From Roseovarius sp. M141 (GTDB lineage Bacteria; Pseudomonadota; Alphaproteobacteria; Rhodobacterales; Rhodobacteraceae): DNA of 64,000 nucleotides. The position numbers and the translations under genes are program-made. The notes beneath the pieces are model-generated. The model did not search any database and was not told the DNA's origin. It saw only the letters and a list, made by a program, of their open reading frames with translations. Positions 44,642-54,724 of this stretch are shown in pieces (the first letter of the stretch is position 1; each line of letters begins with the position of its first letter). The stretch is from the NCBI RefSeq assembly GCF_024355225.1, contig NZ_VCNH01000008.1, positions 620,001-684,000 on the forward strand, in the 5' to 3' direction.

Positions 44642-45379
44642 GTGAAGGCCACGCATTTGCAATCGGCACTGCGGCTGGTCTATCCGCCGCGCTGCACCGT
44701 CTGCGGCGATCTGGTGGACAGCGATTTCGGTCTCTGCGGGCCGTGCTGGCGCGATACGCCTTTCGTGATGGGGCAGGTGTGCAACCTGTGCGGCGTATCG
44801 CTGCCTGCCGGGCCGGACGCGCCGGGCGACCTGCTGACCTGTGACGATTGCCTCAGAACACCGCGACCATGGGACGCAGGGCGCGCGGCGCTGACGTATT
44901 CGGGCACTGGGCGCAAACTGGTCTTGGCGCTGAAACATGGTGACCGGCAGGACATGGTGCGCCCCGCCGCTGTCTGGATGGCGCGCGCCGCGCAGCCGCT
45001 GCTGCGCCCCGATACGCTGTTCGCGCCGGTGCCGCTGCACTGGCTGCGGCTGCTTCGTCGCCGCTACAATCAGGCCGCGCTGCTGGCGCGCGCGGTTGCC
45101 GCCGAGGTCGACCGCCCGATGTGCCCCGATCTGCTGATCCGTCCGCGCGCCACGCCGTCCTTGGGCGGTTTGGGGCGCGATGCCCGGTTTGCGACGATGG
45201 AGGGCACGATCCGCGTGCATCCCCGGCGGCGCATCCGTCTGGCCGGGCGGCATGTCCTGTTGGTGGACGACGTGATGGCATCGGGCGCCACCTTTTCAGC
45301 GGCGGCGAACGCGTGCCTTGCGGCGGGGGCGGCGGGCGTCGATATTCTGGTACTGGCGCGCGCGCGCAAGGATGCCTAA
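44642..45379 (+). CDS. comF: ComF-family phosphoribosyltransferase-like protein
   Basis: 245 residues, GTG start at 44642. N-terminal zinc ribbon with C18-X2-C21 (PPRCTVCGD), LCGPCW, NLCGV and CDDC. The C-terminal PRTase motif is HVLLVDDVMASGATFSAAAN. ComF proteins are linked to DNA uptake, where they help take up single-stranded DNA. First of a comF-grxC-nitrilase-marR run on the plus strand. Confidence 0.88.
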   Translation: MKATHLQSALRLVYPPRCTVCGDLVDSDFGLCGPCWRDTPFVMGQVCNLCGVSLPAGPDAPGDLLTCDDCLRTPRPWDAGRAALTYSGTGRKLVLALKHGDRQDMVRPAAVWMARAAQPLLRPDTLFAPVPLHWLRLLRRRYNQAALLARAVAAEVDRPMCPDLLIRPRATPSLGGLGRDARFATMEGTIRVHPRRRIRLAGRHVLLVDDVMASGATFSAAANACLAAGAAGVDILVLARARKDA

Positions 45380-45416
45380 ATTCAAAGGCACGCCCTGAAC
45401 CAAAAGAAGGCCCGCC

Positions 45417-45674
45417 ATGCAACCCGTCGAAATCTACACCTCGCCGCTTTGCGGTTTTTGCCACGCGGCCAAGCGCCTTTTGTCGCAAAAGGGCGTCAAC
45501 TTTGCCGAGATCGATATCGCCCGCCAGCCCGAGCGGCGCTCCGAGATGACACAGCGCGCCAATGGCGGGCGCACCGTGCCGCAGATTTTCATTGGCCAGA
45601 CGCATGTCGGCGGCTGCGATGATCTGTTCATGCTGGAGCGGGCGGGCAAACTGGACGCGCTGCTGGCGGCATGA
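45417..45674 (+). CDS. grxC: glutaredoxin 3
   Basis: 85 residues. Active site LCGFCHAAKRLL: CGFC instead of the common CPYC, the form usual in Rhodobacterales. RTVPQIFIGQTHVGGCDDL holds the cis-Pro and the GSH-binding GGCDD. Cytosolic GSH-dependent disulfide reductase. Its stop overlaps the next gene as ATGA. Confidence 0.95.
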   Translation: MQPVEIYTSPLCGFCHAAKRLLSQKGVNFAEIDIARQPERRSEMTQRANGGRTVPQIFIGQTHVGGCDDLFMLERAGKLDALLAA

Positions 45675-46501
45675 GGGCCGCGCTGGTCCAATTGTGCAGC
45701 AGTGACGATCCTGCCGCGAACCTCGCAGCGACGGCGGCGCTGATCGAGCAGGCTGTCGCAGGCGGCGCCGGTTTCGTTCTGACGCCCGAGGTCACCAACT
45801 GCGTATCGGCCAGCCGCACCCGTCAGATGGACGTGCTGCGGCCCGAGGGCGAGGATGCGACGCTGGCCGCGCTGCGCGATCTGGCGGCGACGCGGGGGAT
45901 CTGGCTGCTGATCGGCTCGCTGGCGCTGAAGACGGGGGATGCGGACGGGCGGTTTGCAAACCGGTCGTTCCTGATCGCCCCGGATGGGGGCATTGCCGCG
46001 CGGTATGACAAAATTCACATGTTCGATGTTACCATCTCGGACAGTGAAAGCTATCGCGAATCGGCTGGCTATCTTCCCGGTACACAGGCGGTATTGGCGG
46101 ACATGCCCTTCGGCCTTTTGGGGATGACAATCTGCTACGATGTCCGGTTTCCGCATCTCTACCGCAACCTTGCGCAGGCAGGCGCGCTTGTTCTGACCGT
46201 GCCGTCGGCCTTTTCGCCGGTCACCGGCGCGGCGCATTGGGAAACGCTGCTGCGTGCCCGCGCGATCGAAACGGGGTCCTATGTGCTGGCCCCCGCCCAG
46301 ACCGGCACGCACAGCGCCAGCCATGGCAAGCCGCGCCAGACCTATGGGCACTCTCTGACCATATCGCCATGGGGCGAGGTGCTGGGGGATGGCGGCACCG
46401 CGCCGGGGGTGATTTACGTTGATCTGAGCATGGACGAGGTGGCACAAGCGCGCCAGCGCATCCCGGCGCTGATGCATAACCCTGGATTTGACGGCCCCTG
46501 A
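45671..46501 (+). CDS. carbon-nitrogen hydrolase (Nit2-type omega-amidase)
   Basis: 276 residues. Glu40 (LTPEVTNCV), Lys114 (RYDKIHMFD) and Cys155 (MTICYDVRFP) form the nitrilase E-K-C triad. SESYRESAGYLPGT is the family's substrate loop. The GrxC-Nit arrangement and length suggest a Nit2-like omega-amidase or deaminated-glutathione amidase in glutathione/amide repair. ATGA overlap with grxC; marR starts directly after the stop. Confidence 0.86.
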   Translation: MRAALVQLCSSDDPAANLAATAALIEQAVAGGAGFVLTPEVTNCVSASRTRQMDVLRPEGEDATLAALRDLAATRGIWLLIGSLALKTGDADGRFANRSFLIAPDGGIAARYDKIHMFDVTISDSESYRESAGYLPGTQAVLADMPFGLLGMTICYDVRFPHLYRNLAQAGALVLTVPSAFSPVTGAAHWETLLRARAIETGSYVLAPAQTGTHSASHGKPRQTYGHSLTISPWGEVLGDGGTAPGVIYVDLSMDEVAQARQRIPALMHNPGFDGP

Positions 46502-46948
46502 ATGGACGATACCCCCACCAACGCCCTTGCTGTCGCACTGTTCAGTGAGATCCTGACGAACGACCAGTTGATCCGCAATCAACTGAGCCGCGTTTTGCCC
46601 AAGGGGATGGAGATATCGCATTTTTCGGTGTTGAATCATCTGGCCCGGGCGGGCGCCGAACGTAGCCCTGCCGAACTGGCCAAGAACTTTCACGTCACAC
46701 GCGGCGCCATGACCAATACCCTGCGCAAGCTGGAATGGGCCGGGTACGTCCATATCCGGCCCGATTGGGATGACGCGCGGCGCAAGCGGGTGTCGATCAG
46801 CCCGTCAGGTCGCCGCGCGCGCGCGGCGGCGATATCGTCGATCACGCCGCTGATTTCCGAGGTCGTTTCGGAACTGGGCGAAGACAAGGTGCGCGCGGCC
46901 CTGCCGGTGCTGCGCGGCCTGCGCGCCCGGCTGGAGCCGGATGCCTAG
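46502..46948 (+). CDS. MarR-family transcriptional regulator
   Basis: 148 residues. Winged helix with [20 protein letters not shown] (recognition helix) and [18 protein letters not shown] (wing), the MarR pattern. Starts on the base after the nitrilase stop, so it may be a member of that operon. Ligand and targets unknown. The end overlaps the convergent ubiG by 4 bases. Confidence 0.85.
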   Translation: MDDTPTNALAVALFSEILTNDQLIRNQLSRVLPKGMEISHFSVLNHLARAGAERSPAELAKNFHVTRGAMTNTLRKLEWAGYVHIRPDWDDARRKRVSISPSGRRARAAAISSITPLISEVVSELGEDKVRAALPVLRGLRARLEPDA

Positions 46949-47712
46949 CGCGGTTTGCGGCTGGCGGTGACGTAATTCACGCTCAGGTCGCGGTCGGAAA
47001 TCGACCATTTCCAGCTGATCGGATTGAACACGAATCCCTTGCGATCCACCGGCTCCAGCCCCGCCTGTCGCAGCAGTTCATATAGCTCATCGGGCGTGAT
47101 GAATTTCGCCCAGTCATGCGTGCCCTTGGGCAGCCAGCGCATCACATGTTCGGCGCCGATGATGGCCGCGACATAGCTTTTCGGATTGCGGTTGAGGGTG
47201 GAGCAGATCTGCAAGCCACCCGGTTTCAGCAATGCGCGGCAGGCGGTCAGGTAGGCCGCCGGATCGCTGACATGCTCGACCACCTCCATGTTCAGAATGG
47301 CGTCGAACTGCTCGCCCGCCGCGGCCAGTGCCTCGGCTGTGGTGTGGCGATAGTCGATCTCCAGCCCCGATTGCCGCGCATGAACCTGCGCGACGGGAAT
47401 GTTGCGTTCGGCGGCATCGGCGCCGACCACCTCGGCGCCCAGACGGGCCATCGGTTCGGACAGCAGGCCCCCGCCGCAGCCGATATCCAGGATGCGCAGG
47501 CCCGTAAATGGCGCGGCGTCGCTCAGATCCCGCTGAAATTCGGCGGCGATCTGCCGGGTGATGTAGTCCAGCCGACAGGGATTCATCATGTGCAGCGGCT
47601 TGAACTTGCCGGTGGGATCCCACCACTCTTCGGCCATGGCCTGGAACTTGGCAACTTCGCCCTGGTCTATGGTGGATGCTGCCCTTTGCATTTCGCTCTC
47701 CGTATGATTCAT
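46945..47712 (-). CDS. ubiG: ubiquinone O-methyltransferase UbiG
   Basis: 255 residues. [20 protein letters not shown] then RLDYI is the UbiG N-terminal block and [18 protein letters not shown] the SAM-binding motif. [20 protein letters not shown] is the amphipathic membrane-touching insert. It carries out both O-methylations of ubiquinone synthesis. Convergent with marR; divergent from pip with 56 bases between starts. Confidence 0.95.
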   Translation of the reverse strand: MNHTESEMQRAASTIDQGEVAKFQAMAEEWWDPTGKFKPLHMMNPCRLDYITRQIAAEFQRDLSDAAPFTGLRILDIGCGGGLLSEPMARLGAEVVGADAAERNIPVAQVHARQSGLEIDYRHTTAEALAAAGEQFDAILNMEVVEHVSDPAAYLTACRALLKPGGLQICSTLNRNPKSYVAAIIGAEHVMRWLPKGTHDWAKFITPDELYELLRQAGLEPVDRKGFVFNPISWKWSISDRDLSVNYVTASRKPR

Positions 47713-47768
47713 TGCGCCAGAGGCGCATCACCTTTTATCCTGTGTGCGCGACATAACATAGGGCGGGC

Positions 47769-48740
47769 ATGGATAAAATCTCGGTGCATAAAAGCGCGAT
47801 CCAGTATCTGTATCCCCCGGTCGAGCCGTTCGACCGCCAGATGCTGGACGTGGGCGATGGCCATCAGGTTTATGTCGAACAGTCGGGAAACCCTCAGGGG
47901 CGCGCCGTCATCGTATTTCACGGCGGCCCCGGTGGGGGGTGCAGCCCGGCGATGCGACGCTATTTTGACCCGGCGACCTATCGCATCATCCTGTTCGATC
48001 AGCGCGGCTGCGGACGCTCGAAACCCCATGCATCGGTCGAGGCGAACACGACCTGGCATCTGATTGATGACATAGAATTGATCCGCCAGACGCTGGGGAT
48101 CGAGCGGTGGATCGTTTTCGGCGGCAGCTGGGGCGCCACGCTGGCGCTGGTCTACGGCATCACCCATCCGGATCGCTGCGCGCATCTGGTGCTGCGCGGC
48201 GTTTTCACCATGACCCAGGCCGAGCTTGACTGGTTCTATGGCGGCGGGGCCGGGCGGTTCTGGCCCGAAACATGGGCCCGATTCGAGGATCTGATCCCCG
48301 AGGAGGAGCGCGGGGATATGATCGGCGCCTATCACCAACGGCTGTTTTCTGGTAATTTGCACACTGAAATCCTGCATGCCAAGGCGTGGAGCGCGTGGGA
48401 AAACGCGCTGGCCACCGTCAATTCCACCGGGGTCGGCGGCGACAGCCCGGCGGACTACGCCCGCGCCTTTGCCCGGCTGGAGAATCACTATTTCAGCCAT
48501 GCCGGGTTTCTGGATCACGACGGATGGATCCTGTCCAACGTCGGCAAACTGGCGCAGGTGCCGGGCACCATCGTGCAGGGCCGCTACGACATGATTTGCC
48601 CGCCCGCGACGGCCCATGAGCTGTCAAATGCCTGGCCCGGCAGCCGCCTGCATATGATCCCGCTGGCCGGTCACGCCCTGTCCGAACCCGGGATCAGCGC
48701 TGAATTGGTGCGCGTGATGGATGGGCTGGCGCAGCGCTGA
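47769..48740 (+). CDS. pip: prolyl iminopeptidase
   Basis: 323 residues, alpha/beta hydrolase. YVEQSGNPQGRAVIVFHGGP and then GGG (oxyanion loop), FDQRGCGRSKPHA, and nucleophile Ser in GGSWGATLAL. C-terminal IVQGRYDMICPP (Asp) and LAGHALSEPG (His) complete the triad. It removes N-terminal proline from peptides in the cytoplasm. Followed by the nusA-operon leader. Confidence 0.93.
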   Translation: MDKISVHKSAIQYLYPPVEPFDRQMLDVGDGHQVYVEQSGNPQGRAVIVFHGGPGGGCSPAMRRYFDPATYRIILFDQRGCGRSKPHASVEANTTWHLIDDIELIRQTLGIERWIVFGGSWGATLALVYGITHPDRCAHLVLRGVFTMTQAELDWFYGGGAGRFWPETWARFEDLIPEEERGDMIGAYHQRLFSGNLHTEILHAKAWSAWENALATVNSTGVGGDSPADYARAFARLENHYFSHAGFLDHDGWILSNVGKLAQVPGTIVQGRYDMICPPATAHELSNAWPGSRLHMIPLAGHALSEPGISAELVRVMDGLAQR

Positions 48741-48763
48741 TTGCCGGGGGCGTGCCAATCCCC

Positions 48764-48792
48764 TTGCATCCTGCCGACCGCTTCGCTATATG
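48764..48792 (+). promoter_or_regulatory. sigma-70 promoter of the rimP-nusA-infB leader
   Basis: TTGCAT at 48764-48769 and TATATG at 48787-48792 with a 17-base spacer. Start would be near 48799, about 50 bases before a terminator hairpin. Good match to the consensus for a GC-rich alphaproteobacterium; not experimentally known. Confidence 0.6.
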
Positions 48793-48798
48793 CGGATT

Positions 48799-48871
48799 GA
48801 TAGCGGCGCGGTTCGGGTCCACACCGAAGCGCACCACCGGATAATGCAACGGGCCGCGCGCCCGTTTTTTT
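48799..48871 (+). ncRNA. candidate leader RNA / small RNA ahead of rimP
   Basis: About 70 bases between the promoter and a T-run. A first hairpin (GGTTCGG.. with ..CCGAAGC) around 48808-48831 is followed by a terminator stem. It could be a short free RNA or an attenuator leader of rimP-nusA-ylxR-infB. I recognise no known RNA family; tRNA is excluded. Confidence 0.45.
48849..48871 (+). terminator. intrinsic terminator in the leader upstream of rimP
   Basis: ACGGGC and GCCCGT stem with a CGCGC loop, followed directly by TTTTTTT (48865-48871). It lies 40 bases before the rimP ATG, so it ends transcription before the operon unless read through. pip upstream could also use it. Confidence 0.85.
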
Positions 48872-48911
48872 GTGCTTGCCGACACCTATGAGAAAGACTG
48901 ACCTGATCGCC

Positions 48912-49487
48912 ATGAACAACGACCTTATCGCCAAAGCCGCCATCGACCGCCGCATGGCCGAGATCATCACACCCGTGATCGAGGATCTGGGGTTCGAATT
49001 GGTGCGCGTGCGGCTGATGGGCGGCAAATATCACACGCTTCAGATCATGGTCGAGCGGCCCGAGGGCGGTATCGAGGTGGATGACTGCGCGCAGGTCAGC
49101 ACCGCCGTCAGCGCCACGCTGGATGTCGAGGATCCGCTGACCGAGGCGTATACGCTTGAGGTCTCCAGCCCCGGCATCGACCGCCCGCTGACCCGGCTCA
49201 AGGATTTCGAGGCGTTCGAGGGTTACGAGGCCAAGATCGAGACGAACGATCTGATTGATGGTCGCAAACGCTTCAAGGGGATACTGGCCGGGGTTGAGGG
49301 CACCGAGGTGCTGATCAACGTCGACGAAGGCACCATTGGCTTGCAATTCGACTGGCTGGCCGACGCCAAGCTGGTCCTGACCGACGAGTTGATTAAAGAA
49401 ATGCTGCGCCAACGCAAGGCGGCGGGCACCATAGACGAAACCGAATTTGACGAAATCCAGACTGACACCGGTTCTGAGGAGGACTGA
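48912..49487 (+). CDS. rimP: ribosome maturation factor RimP
   Basis: 191 residues from the ATG at 48912 (upstream ATG 48888 also possible, but [20 protein letters not shown] is the typical alphaproteobacterial N-terminus). [24 protein letters not shown] and [18 protein letters not shown] are family blocks. It assists 30S subunit assembly. First gene of rimP-nusA-ylxR-infB, the standard operon, 6 bases before nusA. Confidence 0.94.
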   Translation: MNNDLIAKAAIDRRMAEIITPVIEDLGFELVRVRLMGGKYHTLQIMVERPEGGIEVDDCAQVSTAVSATLDVEDPLTEAYTLEVSSPGIDRPLTRLKDFEAFEGYEAKIETNDLIDGRKRFKGILAGVEGTEVLINVDEGTIGLQFDWLADAKLVLTDELIKEMLRQRKAAGTIDETEFDEIQTDTGSEED

Positions 49488-49492
49488 TATCC

Positions 49493-51103
49493 ATGGCAAT
49501 CACATCTGCAAATCAGCTTGAGCTGCTGCAAACCGCCGAGGCCGTGGCCCGCGAAAAGATGATCGACCCCGGTCTGGTGGTCGAGGCGATGGAAGAATCC
49601 CTGTCGCGCGCGGCCAAGTCCCGCTATGGCGCCGAAATGGACATCCGCGTCAGCATCGACCGCAAGACGGGCCGCGCGACGTTCACCCGCGTGCGCACCG
49701 TGGTCGCCGATGACGAGGTCGAAAACTATCAGGCCGAATTCACCGTCGAGCAGGCCAGGCAATACATGGCCGAGCCCACGATCGGCGACGAATTCGCCGA
49801 AGAAGTGCCGCCTGTGGAAATGGGTCGAATCGCTGCCCAATCGGCCAAGCAGGTGATCCTGCAAAAGGTCCGCGAAGCCGAGCGTGACCGCCAGTTCGAG
49901 GAATTCAAGGACCGCGCCGGCACCATCATCAACGGTCTGGTCAAGCGCGAGGAATACGGCAACGTCATCGTCGACGTGGGTCGCGGCGAAGCCATTCTGC
50001 GCCGGAACGAGAAAATCGGCCGCGAGGCATATCGCCCCGGCGACCGCATCCGCTGCTACATCAAGGATGTGCGCCGCGAACAGCGCGGCCCGCAGATCTT
50101 CCTGTCGCGTACCGCGCCGGAATTCATGGCCGAGCTGTTCAAGATGGAAGTGCCCGAGATCTACGACGGCATCATCGAGATCAAGGCCGTCGCGCGCGAC
50201 CCCGGCAGCCGCGCCAAGATCGCCGTCATCAGCTATGACAGCTCCATCGACCCGGTCGGTGCCTGCGTCGGTATGCGCGGCAGCCGCGTTCAGGCCGTCG
50301 TGAACGAGCTTCAGGGCGAGAAGATCGACATCATTCCGTGGAACGACGACCAGCCGACATTCCTGGTCAACGCGTTGCAGCCTGCCGAAGTGACCAAGGT
50401 GGTTCTGGACGAAGAGGCCGGCAAGATCGACGTCGTCGTGCCCGAGGAACAGCTGAGCCTCGCCATCGGTCGCCGCGGTCAGAACGTGCGCCTCGCCAGC
50501 CAGTTGACCGGTCTGGACATCGACATCATGACCGAGGCCGAGGATAGCGAGCGCCGCCAGAAGGAATTCGAAGAGCGCACCGGCCTGTTCATGGAAAATC
50601 TGGATCTGGACGAATTCTTTGCCCAGCTGCTGGTCTCCGAAGGCTTCACCAATCTCGAAGAGGTCGCCTATGTCGATCTGGACGAACTGATGGTGATCGA
50701 CGGCATCGACGACGACACCGCAAAGGAACTTCAGGCCCGTGCCCGCGATATCCTCGAGGCCAAGGCCAAGGCCGCGCTGGACAAGGCCCGCGAACTGGGT
50801 GTCGAGGACAGCCTGGTTGAATTCGAGGGGCTGACACCCCAGATGGTTCTTGCGCTGGCCGAGGATGGCGTGAAAACGCTGGAAGACTTCGCAACCTGCG
50901 CCGATTGGGAGCTGGCCGGCGGCTGGACCATTCAGGACGGCGAACGCATCAAGGATGACGGCCTGCTGGAGCCTTTCGACGTCTCGCTTGAGGAAGCGCA
51001 GGACATGGTCATGACCGCGCGCGTGATGCTGGGCTGGGTCGATCCGACCGAGCTTGAGGCCGAGACAGAAGAAGACGAGACCGAGGAGGATTCCGAAGCC
51101 TGA
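49493..51103 (+). CDS. nusA: transcription factor NusA
   Basis: 536 residues. Order: N-terminal RNA-polymerase binding domain (1-125), S1 domain ([18 protein letters not shown]), KH1 ([20 protein letters not shown]), KH2 ([20 protein letters not shown]), then acidic repeats near the C-terminus ([19 protein letters not shown]). It controls pausing, termination and antitermination. Bacillus NusA represses its own operon through an intrinsic terminator in the leader; the terminator found before rimP would fit such a loop. Confidence 0.97.
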   Translation: MAITSANQLELLQTAEAVAREKMIDPGLVVEAMEESLSRAAKSRYGAEMDIRVSIDRKTGRATFTRVRTVVADDEVENYQAEFTVEQARQYMAEPTIGDEFAEEVPPVEMGRIAAQSAKQVILQKVREAERDRQFEEFKDRAGTIINGLVKREEYGNVIVDVGRGEAILRRNEKIGREAYRPGDRIRCYIKDVRREQRGPQIFLSRTAPEFMAELFKMEVPEIYDGIIEIKAVARDPGSRAKIAVISYDSSIDPVGACVGMRGSRVQAVVNELQGEKIDIIPWNDDQPTFLVNALQPAEVTKVVLDEEAGKIDVVVPEEQLSLAIGRRGQNVRLASQLTGLDIDIMTEAEDSERRQKEFEERTGLFMENLDLDEFFAQLLVSEGFTNLEEVAYVDLDELMVIDGIDDDTAKELQARARDILEAKAKAALDKARELGVEDSLVEFEGLTPQMVLALAEDGVKTLEDFATCADWELAGGWTIQDGERIKDDGLLEPFDVSLEEAQDMVMTARVMLGWVDPTELEAETEEDETEEDSEA

Positions 51104-51125
51104 TCGCAGGCTTCGGAGAGACCTT

Positions 51126-51758
51126 ATGGGCCGCGGTGGGCAACCCAAAGACCGAGATGACGGTCCCGAGCGCAAGTGCATCGCCACAGGCGAGGTGCAG
51201 CCGAAATTCGGGCTGCTCCGTTTTGTCATCGGGCCGGAGGGGCAGATTGCCCCCGACCTGATGGAAAAACTGCCGGGCCGGGGCATCTGGGTGGCTGCCG
51301 ACCGTGCCGCACTGGACAAGGCGGCAACCAAGGGCCTGTTCGCCCGCGCCGCCAGGCAGCCGGTGCAGGTGCCCGAGGGGCTGACCGACTGGGTCGAATC
51401 CCTGCTGGCGCAGCGGGTGGTCAACCTGATCAGCCTCGCCCGCAAGGGGGGGCGCGCGGTTTCGGGTTATGAGAAGGTCAAGGCCAGCCTGGACAAGGAA
51501 GAGGCCGAGGTTTTGATACAGGCCAGCGACGGGTCGGAGCGGGGCAAATCCAAGCTCAGCACGCCGCATTACGGCAGTTTTATCGGCTGGCTGACGGCCG
51601 ATGAGCTGGGACAGGCCTTCGGGCGACAAACCACAATTCATGCGGCACTGTCCGCTGGTGGTTTGACGCAACGTGTTGTAGATGAGGCGGCAAGGCTCAA
51701 GGGCCTGCGCGTTTCGGACGATGGCAGCGGCCATCGGAAAGGGAAAAAGACCAAATGA
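51126..51758 (+). CDS. ylxR: YlxR (DUF448) RNA-binding protein with L7Ae-like C-terminal domain
   Basis: 210 residues from the ATG at 51126 preceded by GGAGAG. YlxR fold: [12 protein letters not shown] and [17 protein letters not shown], then [18 protein letters not shown]. The second half ([30 protein letters not shown]) looks like a ribosomal L7Ae-type RNA-binding domain, as in fused alphaproteobacterial versions. Bacillus has these as separate YlxR and YlxQ genes in the same operon. Overlaps infB by 4 bases. Confidence 0.88.
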   Translation: MGRGGQPKDRDDGPERKCIATGEVQPKFGLLRFVIGPEGQIAPDLMEKLPGRGIWVAADRAALDKAATKGLFARAARQPVQVPEGLTDWVESLLAQRVVNLISLARKGGRAVSGYEKVKASLDKEEAEVLIQASDGSERGKSKLSTPHYGSFIGWLTADELGQAFGRQTTIHAALSAGGLTQRVVDEAARLKGLRVSDDGSGHRKGKKTK

Positions 51759-54241
51759 GCGACAACGACGGAAAGAAAACATTGGGTGTTCGTGGCGGTC
51801 CGCGTGCGGGCAACGTGAAGCAGAGCTTCAGCCATGGCCGGACCAAGAACGTCGTGGTGGAAACCAAGCGCAAGCGCGTCGTCGTGCCCAAGCCGGGCGC
51901 AGGCAACCTCGCTGGTGCTGGCAAACCCGCGCCCGTTGGTGATCCCTCCAGACGTCCCGCAGGCATATCCGACGCCGAGATGGAGCGCCGGATGAAGGCG
52001 CTTCAGGCCGCCAAGGCCCGTGAGGGCGAGGATGCCGCGCGCCGCGAAGCCGAAGAAAAAGAGCGCGAGGTAGAGCGCCAGCGCCGCCGTGACGATGCCG
52101 AGGCCAAGGAGCGCGAAGAGCAAGAGCGCATCGAGGCCCTGAAAGCCAAGGAAGAAGAGGACGCACGCCAGCGCCGTGCCGCCGAGGACGCAGCCAAGCA
52201 GGCTGCCACCCCGGCCGAGCCGGACGCCGCCCGCGTCGCCCCGCGCGGCGGTCCCGCGCCCGCGTCGACCCCGCGCAAGCAGGATCGCGACACGGAAACC
52301 AAACGCCCCGCCAAGGGCAAGGGCATGGGCGAAGACCATCGCCGTACGGGCAAGTTGACGCTGAATCAGGCGCTGTCGGGCGGCGAAGGTGGCCGCCAGA
52401 AATCCATGGCCGCGATGAAGCGCAAGCAAGAGCGCAACCGTCAAAAGGCAATGGGTGGCACGCAAGAGCGTGAGAAGATCATCCGCGACGTGCAGCTGCC
52501 CGAAACCATCTCTGTCGCCGAACTGGCCCAGCGTATGGCCGAGCGGGTCGCCGACGTGGTCAAGGCGCTGATGAACAATGACATGATGGTCACGCAGAAT
52601 CAGGCGATCGACGCCGACACTGCCGAGCTGATCATCGAGGAATTCGGCCACCGCGTCGTGCGTGTCTCGGACGCGGACGTCGAGGACGTGATCGCAAAAA
52701 TCGAAGATAAGGCTGAGGACATGCTGCCGCGTCCGCCGGTCATCACCATCATGGGCCATGTCGACCACGGCAAGACGTCGCTGCTGGACGCCATCCGCGA
52801 TGCCAAGGTTCAGTCTGGCGAAGCGGGCGGGATCACGCAGCATATCGGGGCTTATCAGGTCAAGACTGCCGGCGGCTCCGTTCTGTCGTTCCTCGATACG
52901 CCCGGCCACGCGGCGTTCACGTCGATGCGCTCGCGCGGCGCTCAGGTGACGGATATCGTCGTTCTGGTGGTGGCCGCCGATGATGCCGTCATGCCGCAGA
53001 CCATCGAGGCGATCAACCACGCCAAGGCGGCAAAGGTTCCGATGATCATCGCGATCAACAAGATCGACAAGCCTTCGGCGAACCCGCAAAAAGTACGGAC
53101 CGACCTGCTGCAACACGAGATCGTCGTCGAGGCGATGTCGGGTGACGTGCAGGACGTCGAGGTCAGCGCCAAGACCGGCAAGGGGCTGGATGAATTGCTG
53201 GAGGCCATCGCGCTTCAGGCCGAGATCCTCGAGTTGAAGGCGAACCCGAACCGCGCGGCCGAAGGCGCCGTGATCGAGGCACAGCTGGATGTGGGCCGCG
53301 GCCCCGTCGCGACCGTGCTGATCCAGAAGGGCACGTTGCGCCAAGGCGACATCTTTGTCGTGGGCGAGCAGTACGGCAAGGTCCGCGCGCTGATCAACGA
53401 CAAGGGCGACCGCGTCAAGAAGGCAGGCCCGTCCGTTCCGGTCGAGGTTCTGGGTATCAATGGCACGCCCTCGGCGGGTGACGTTCTGAACGTCGTCGAC
53501 ACCGAAGCGCAGGCCCGCGAGATTGCAGAGTACCGTGCCAATGCCGCCAAGGAGAAGCGCGCCGCAGCCGGTGCTGCCGTCACGCTGGACCAGTTGATGG
53601 CGCAAGCCAAGGAAAGCAAGAACGTGGCCGAAATGCCAATTCTTGTTAAGTCCGACGTACAGGGCTCGGCCGAGGCGATCAGCCAGGCGATGGAGAAGAT
53701 CGGCAATGATGAGGTGCGCGTGCGCGTCCTTCACTCGGGTGTCGGTGCCATCACAGAATCCGATATCAGCCTTGCCGAAGCGTCCGGTGCGCCTGTGTTC
53801 GGCTTCAACGTCCGGGCCAACGCACCCGCACGCCAAAGCGCGAACCAGAAGGGTGTGGAGATCCGGTATTATTCGGTGATCTACGACCTGGTCGATGACG
53901 TGAAGGCAGCGGCTTCGGGCCTTTTGGGCAACGAGATCCGCGAAAAGTTCATCGGCTACGCCAAGATCAAGGAAGTCTTCAAGGTTACAGGCGTCGGCAA
54001 TGTCGCCGGTTGCCTTGTCACCGAAGGCATCGCGCGCCGCTCTGCCGGTGTGCGCCTGCTGCGCGACGATGTCGTGATCCACGAGGGCACGCTGAAAACG
54101 CTCAAGCGCTTCAAGGATGAAGTGAAAGAGGTTCAGTCGGGTCAGGAATGCGGCATGGCTTTCGAGAGATACGACGATGTCCGTCCGAACGACGTGATCG
54201 AGATCTTCGAGCGTGAGGAAATCGTTCGCACGCTGGAGTGA
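51755..54241 (+). CDS. infB: translation initiation factor IF-2
   Basis: 828 residues. A long charged N-terminal region (about 70-190, Arg/Glu-rich coiled coil), then the GTPase: G1 [14 protein letters not shown] (about 333), switch DTPGHAAF, G4 NKIDK. Domains II-III and the C-terminal fMet-tRNA binding domain end at EIVRTLE. It places initiator tRNA on the 30S subunit. Last gene of its operon, followed by an intrinsic terminator. Confidence 0.97.
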   Translation: MSDNDGKKTLGVRGGPRAGNVKQSFSHGRTKNVVVETKRKRVVVPKPGAGNLAGAGKPAPVGDPSRRPAGISDAEMERRMKALQAAKAREGEDAARREAEEKEREVERQRRRDDAEAKEREEQERIEALKAKEEEDARQRRAAEDAAKQAATPAEPDAARVAPRGGPAPASTPRKQDRDTETKRPAKGKGMGEDHRRTGKLTLNQALSGGEGGRQKSMAAMKRKQERNRQKAMGGTQEREKIIRDVQLPETISVAELAQRMAERVADVVKALMNNDMMVTQNQAIDADTAELIIEEFGHRVVRVSDADVEDVIAKIEDKAEDMLPRPPVITIMGHVDHGKTSLLDAIRDAKVQSGEAGGITQHIGAYQVKTAGGSVLSFLDTPGHAAFTSMRSRGAQVTDIVVLVVAADDAVMPQTIEAINHAKAAKVPMIIAINKIDKPSANPQKVRTDLLQHEIVVEAMSGDVQDVEVSAKTGKGLDELLEAIALQAEILELKANPNRAAEGAVIEAQLDVGRGPVATVLIQKGTLRQGDIFVVGEQYGKVRALINDKGDRVKKAGPSVPVEVLGINGTPSAGDVLNVVDTEAQAREIAEYRANAAKEKRAAAGAAVTLDQLMAQAKESKNVAEMPILVKSDVQGSAEAISQAMEKIGNDEVRVRVLHSGVGAITESDISLAEASGAPVFGFNVRANAPARQSANQKGVEIRYYSVIYDLVDDVKAAASGLLGNEIREKFIGYAKIKEVFKVTGVGNVAGCLVTEGIARRSAGVRLLRDDVVIHEGTLKTLKRFKDEVKEVQSGQECGMAFERYDDVRPNDVIEIFEREEIVRTLE

Positions 54242-54262
54242 TCCAGTCGGGCGATGGACACT

Positions 54263-54291
54263 AAAAAGGGCGCCTTAACGGGCGCCCTTTT
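54263..54291. terminator. bidirectional terminator between infB and mutT
   Basis: GGGCGCC and GGCGCCC stem with a TTAACG loop, extended by AAAAA on the left and TTTT on the right, so both strands give a stem followed by U-rich RNA. Confidence 0.9.
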
Positions 54292-54325
54292 GCTGTGTTC
54301 CAAGGCGTTTCGCGAAACGCTCCAG

Positions 54326-54724
54326 CTACAGCCAGTCGCGCAATATCGGGATCAGCGGCACATCCGCAGGCGGCATCGGATAGTTTCTCAAATCCGCTGC
54401 GTGCGCCCATTTCAGCGCCTGCCCCTCACGCCCCTGCACGATGCCGTTCCATTTGCGGCAGGCAAACAGTGGCATCAGCAGGTGGAAATCCTGGTAGGAA
54501 TGGCTGGCAAAGGTCAGCGGCGCGAGGCAGCTGGCCCATGTGTCGATGCCCAGTTCTTCGTGCAGTTCGCGGATCAGCGCGGCCTCGGGTGTCTCTCCCG
54601 GCTCGACCTTGCCGCCGGGAAATTCCCACAGACCGGCCATCGACTTGCCCTCGGGCCGCTGCGCCAGCAGGACACGCCCATCGACATCGATGAGCGCGGC
54701 CGCCGAAACCAGAACGACCTTCAC
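54326..54724 (-). CDS. mutT: 8-oxo-dGTP diphosphatase MutT
   Basis: 132 residues. The NUDIX box GGKVEPGETPEAALIRELHE then ELGI, preceded by LLAQRPEGKSMAGLWEFPG, is the MutT pattern, including RPEGK and WEFPG. It sanitises oxidised guanine nucleotides. Its ATG overlaps the argJ stop (ATGA), so it is transcribed with argJ. Confidence 0.92.
   Translation of the reverse strand: MKVVLVSAAALIDVDGRVLLAQRPEGKSMAGLWEFPGGKVEPGETPEAALIRELHEELGIDTWASCLAPLTFASHSYQDFHLLMPLFACRKWNGIVQGREGQALKWAHAADLRNYPMPPADVPLIPILRDWL

Noticed and set aside
48806..48834. tRNA-like GGTTCGGGTCC...CACCA upstream of rimP (E. coli has a tRNA gene there)
   Set aside because: T-loop lacks the invariant A, the T-stem does not pair and no D or anticodon arm can be drawn upstream.
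49223..51445. 740-residue open frame antisense to nusA
   Set aside because: Shadow of nusA and its neighbours; no ribosome site and no recognisable domain.
51638..54082. 814-residue open frame antisense to infB
   Set aside because: GC-rich codon bias leaves the complementary strand open; infB is unmistakable on the plus strand and the antisense product has low-complexity His/Arg/Asp content.
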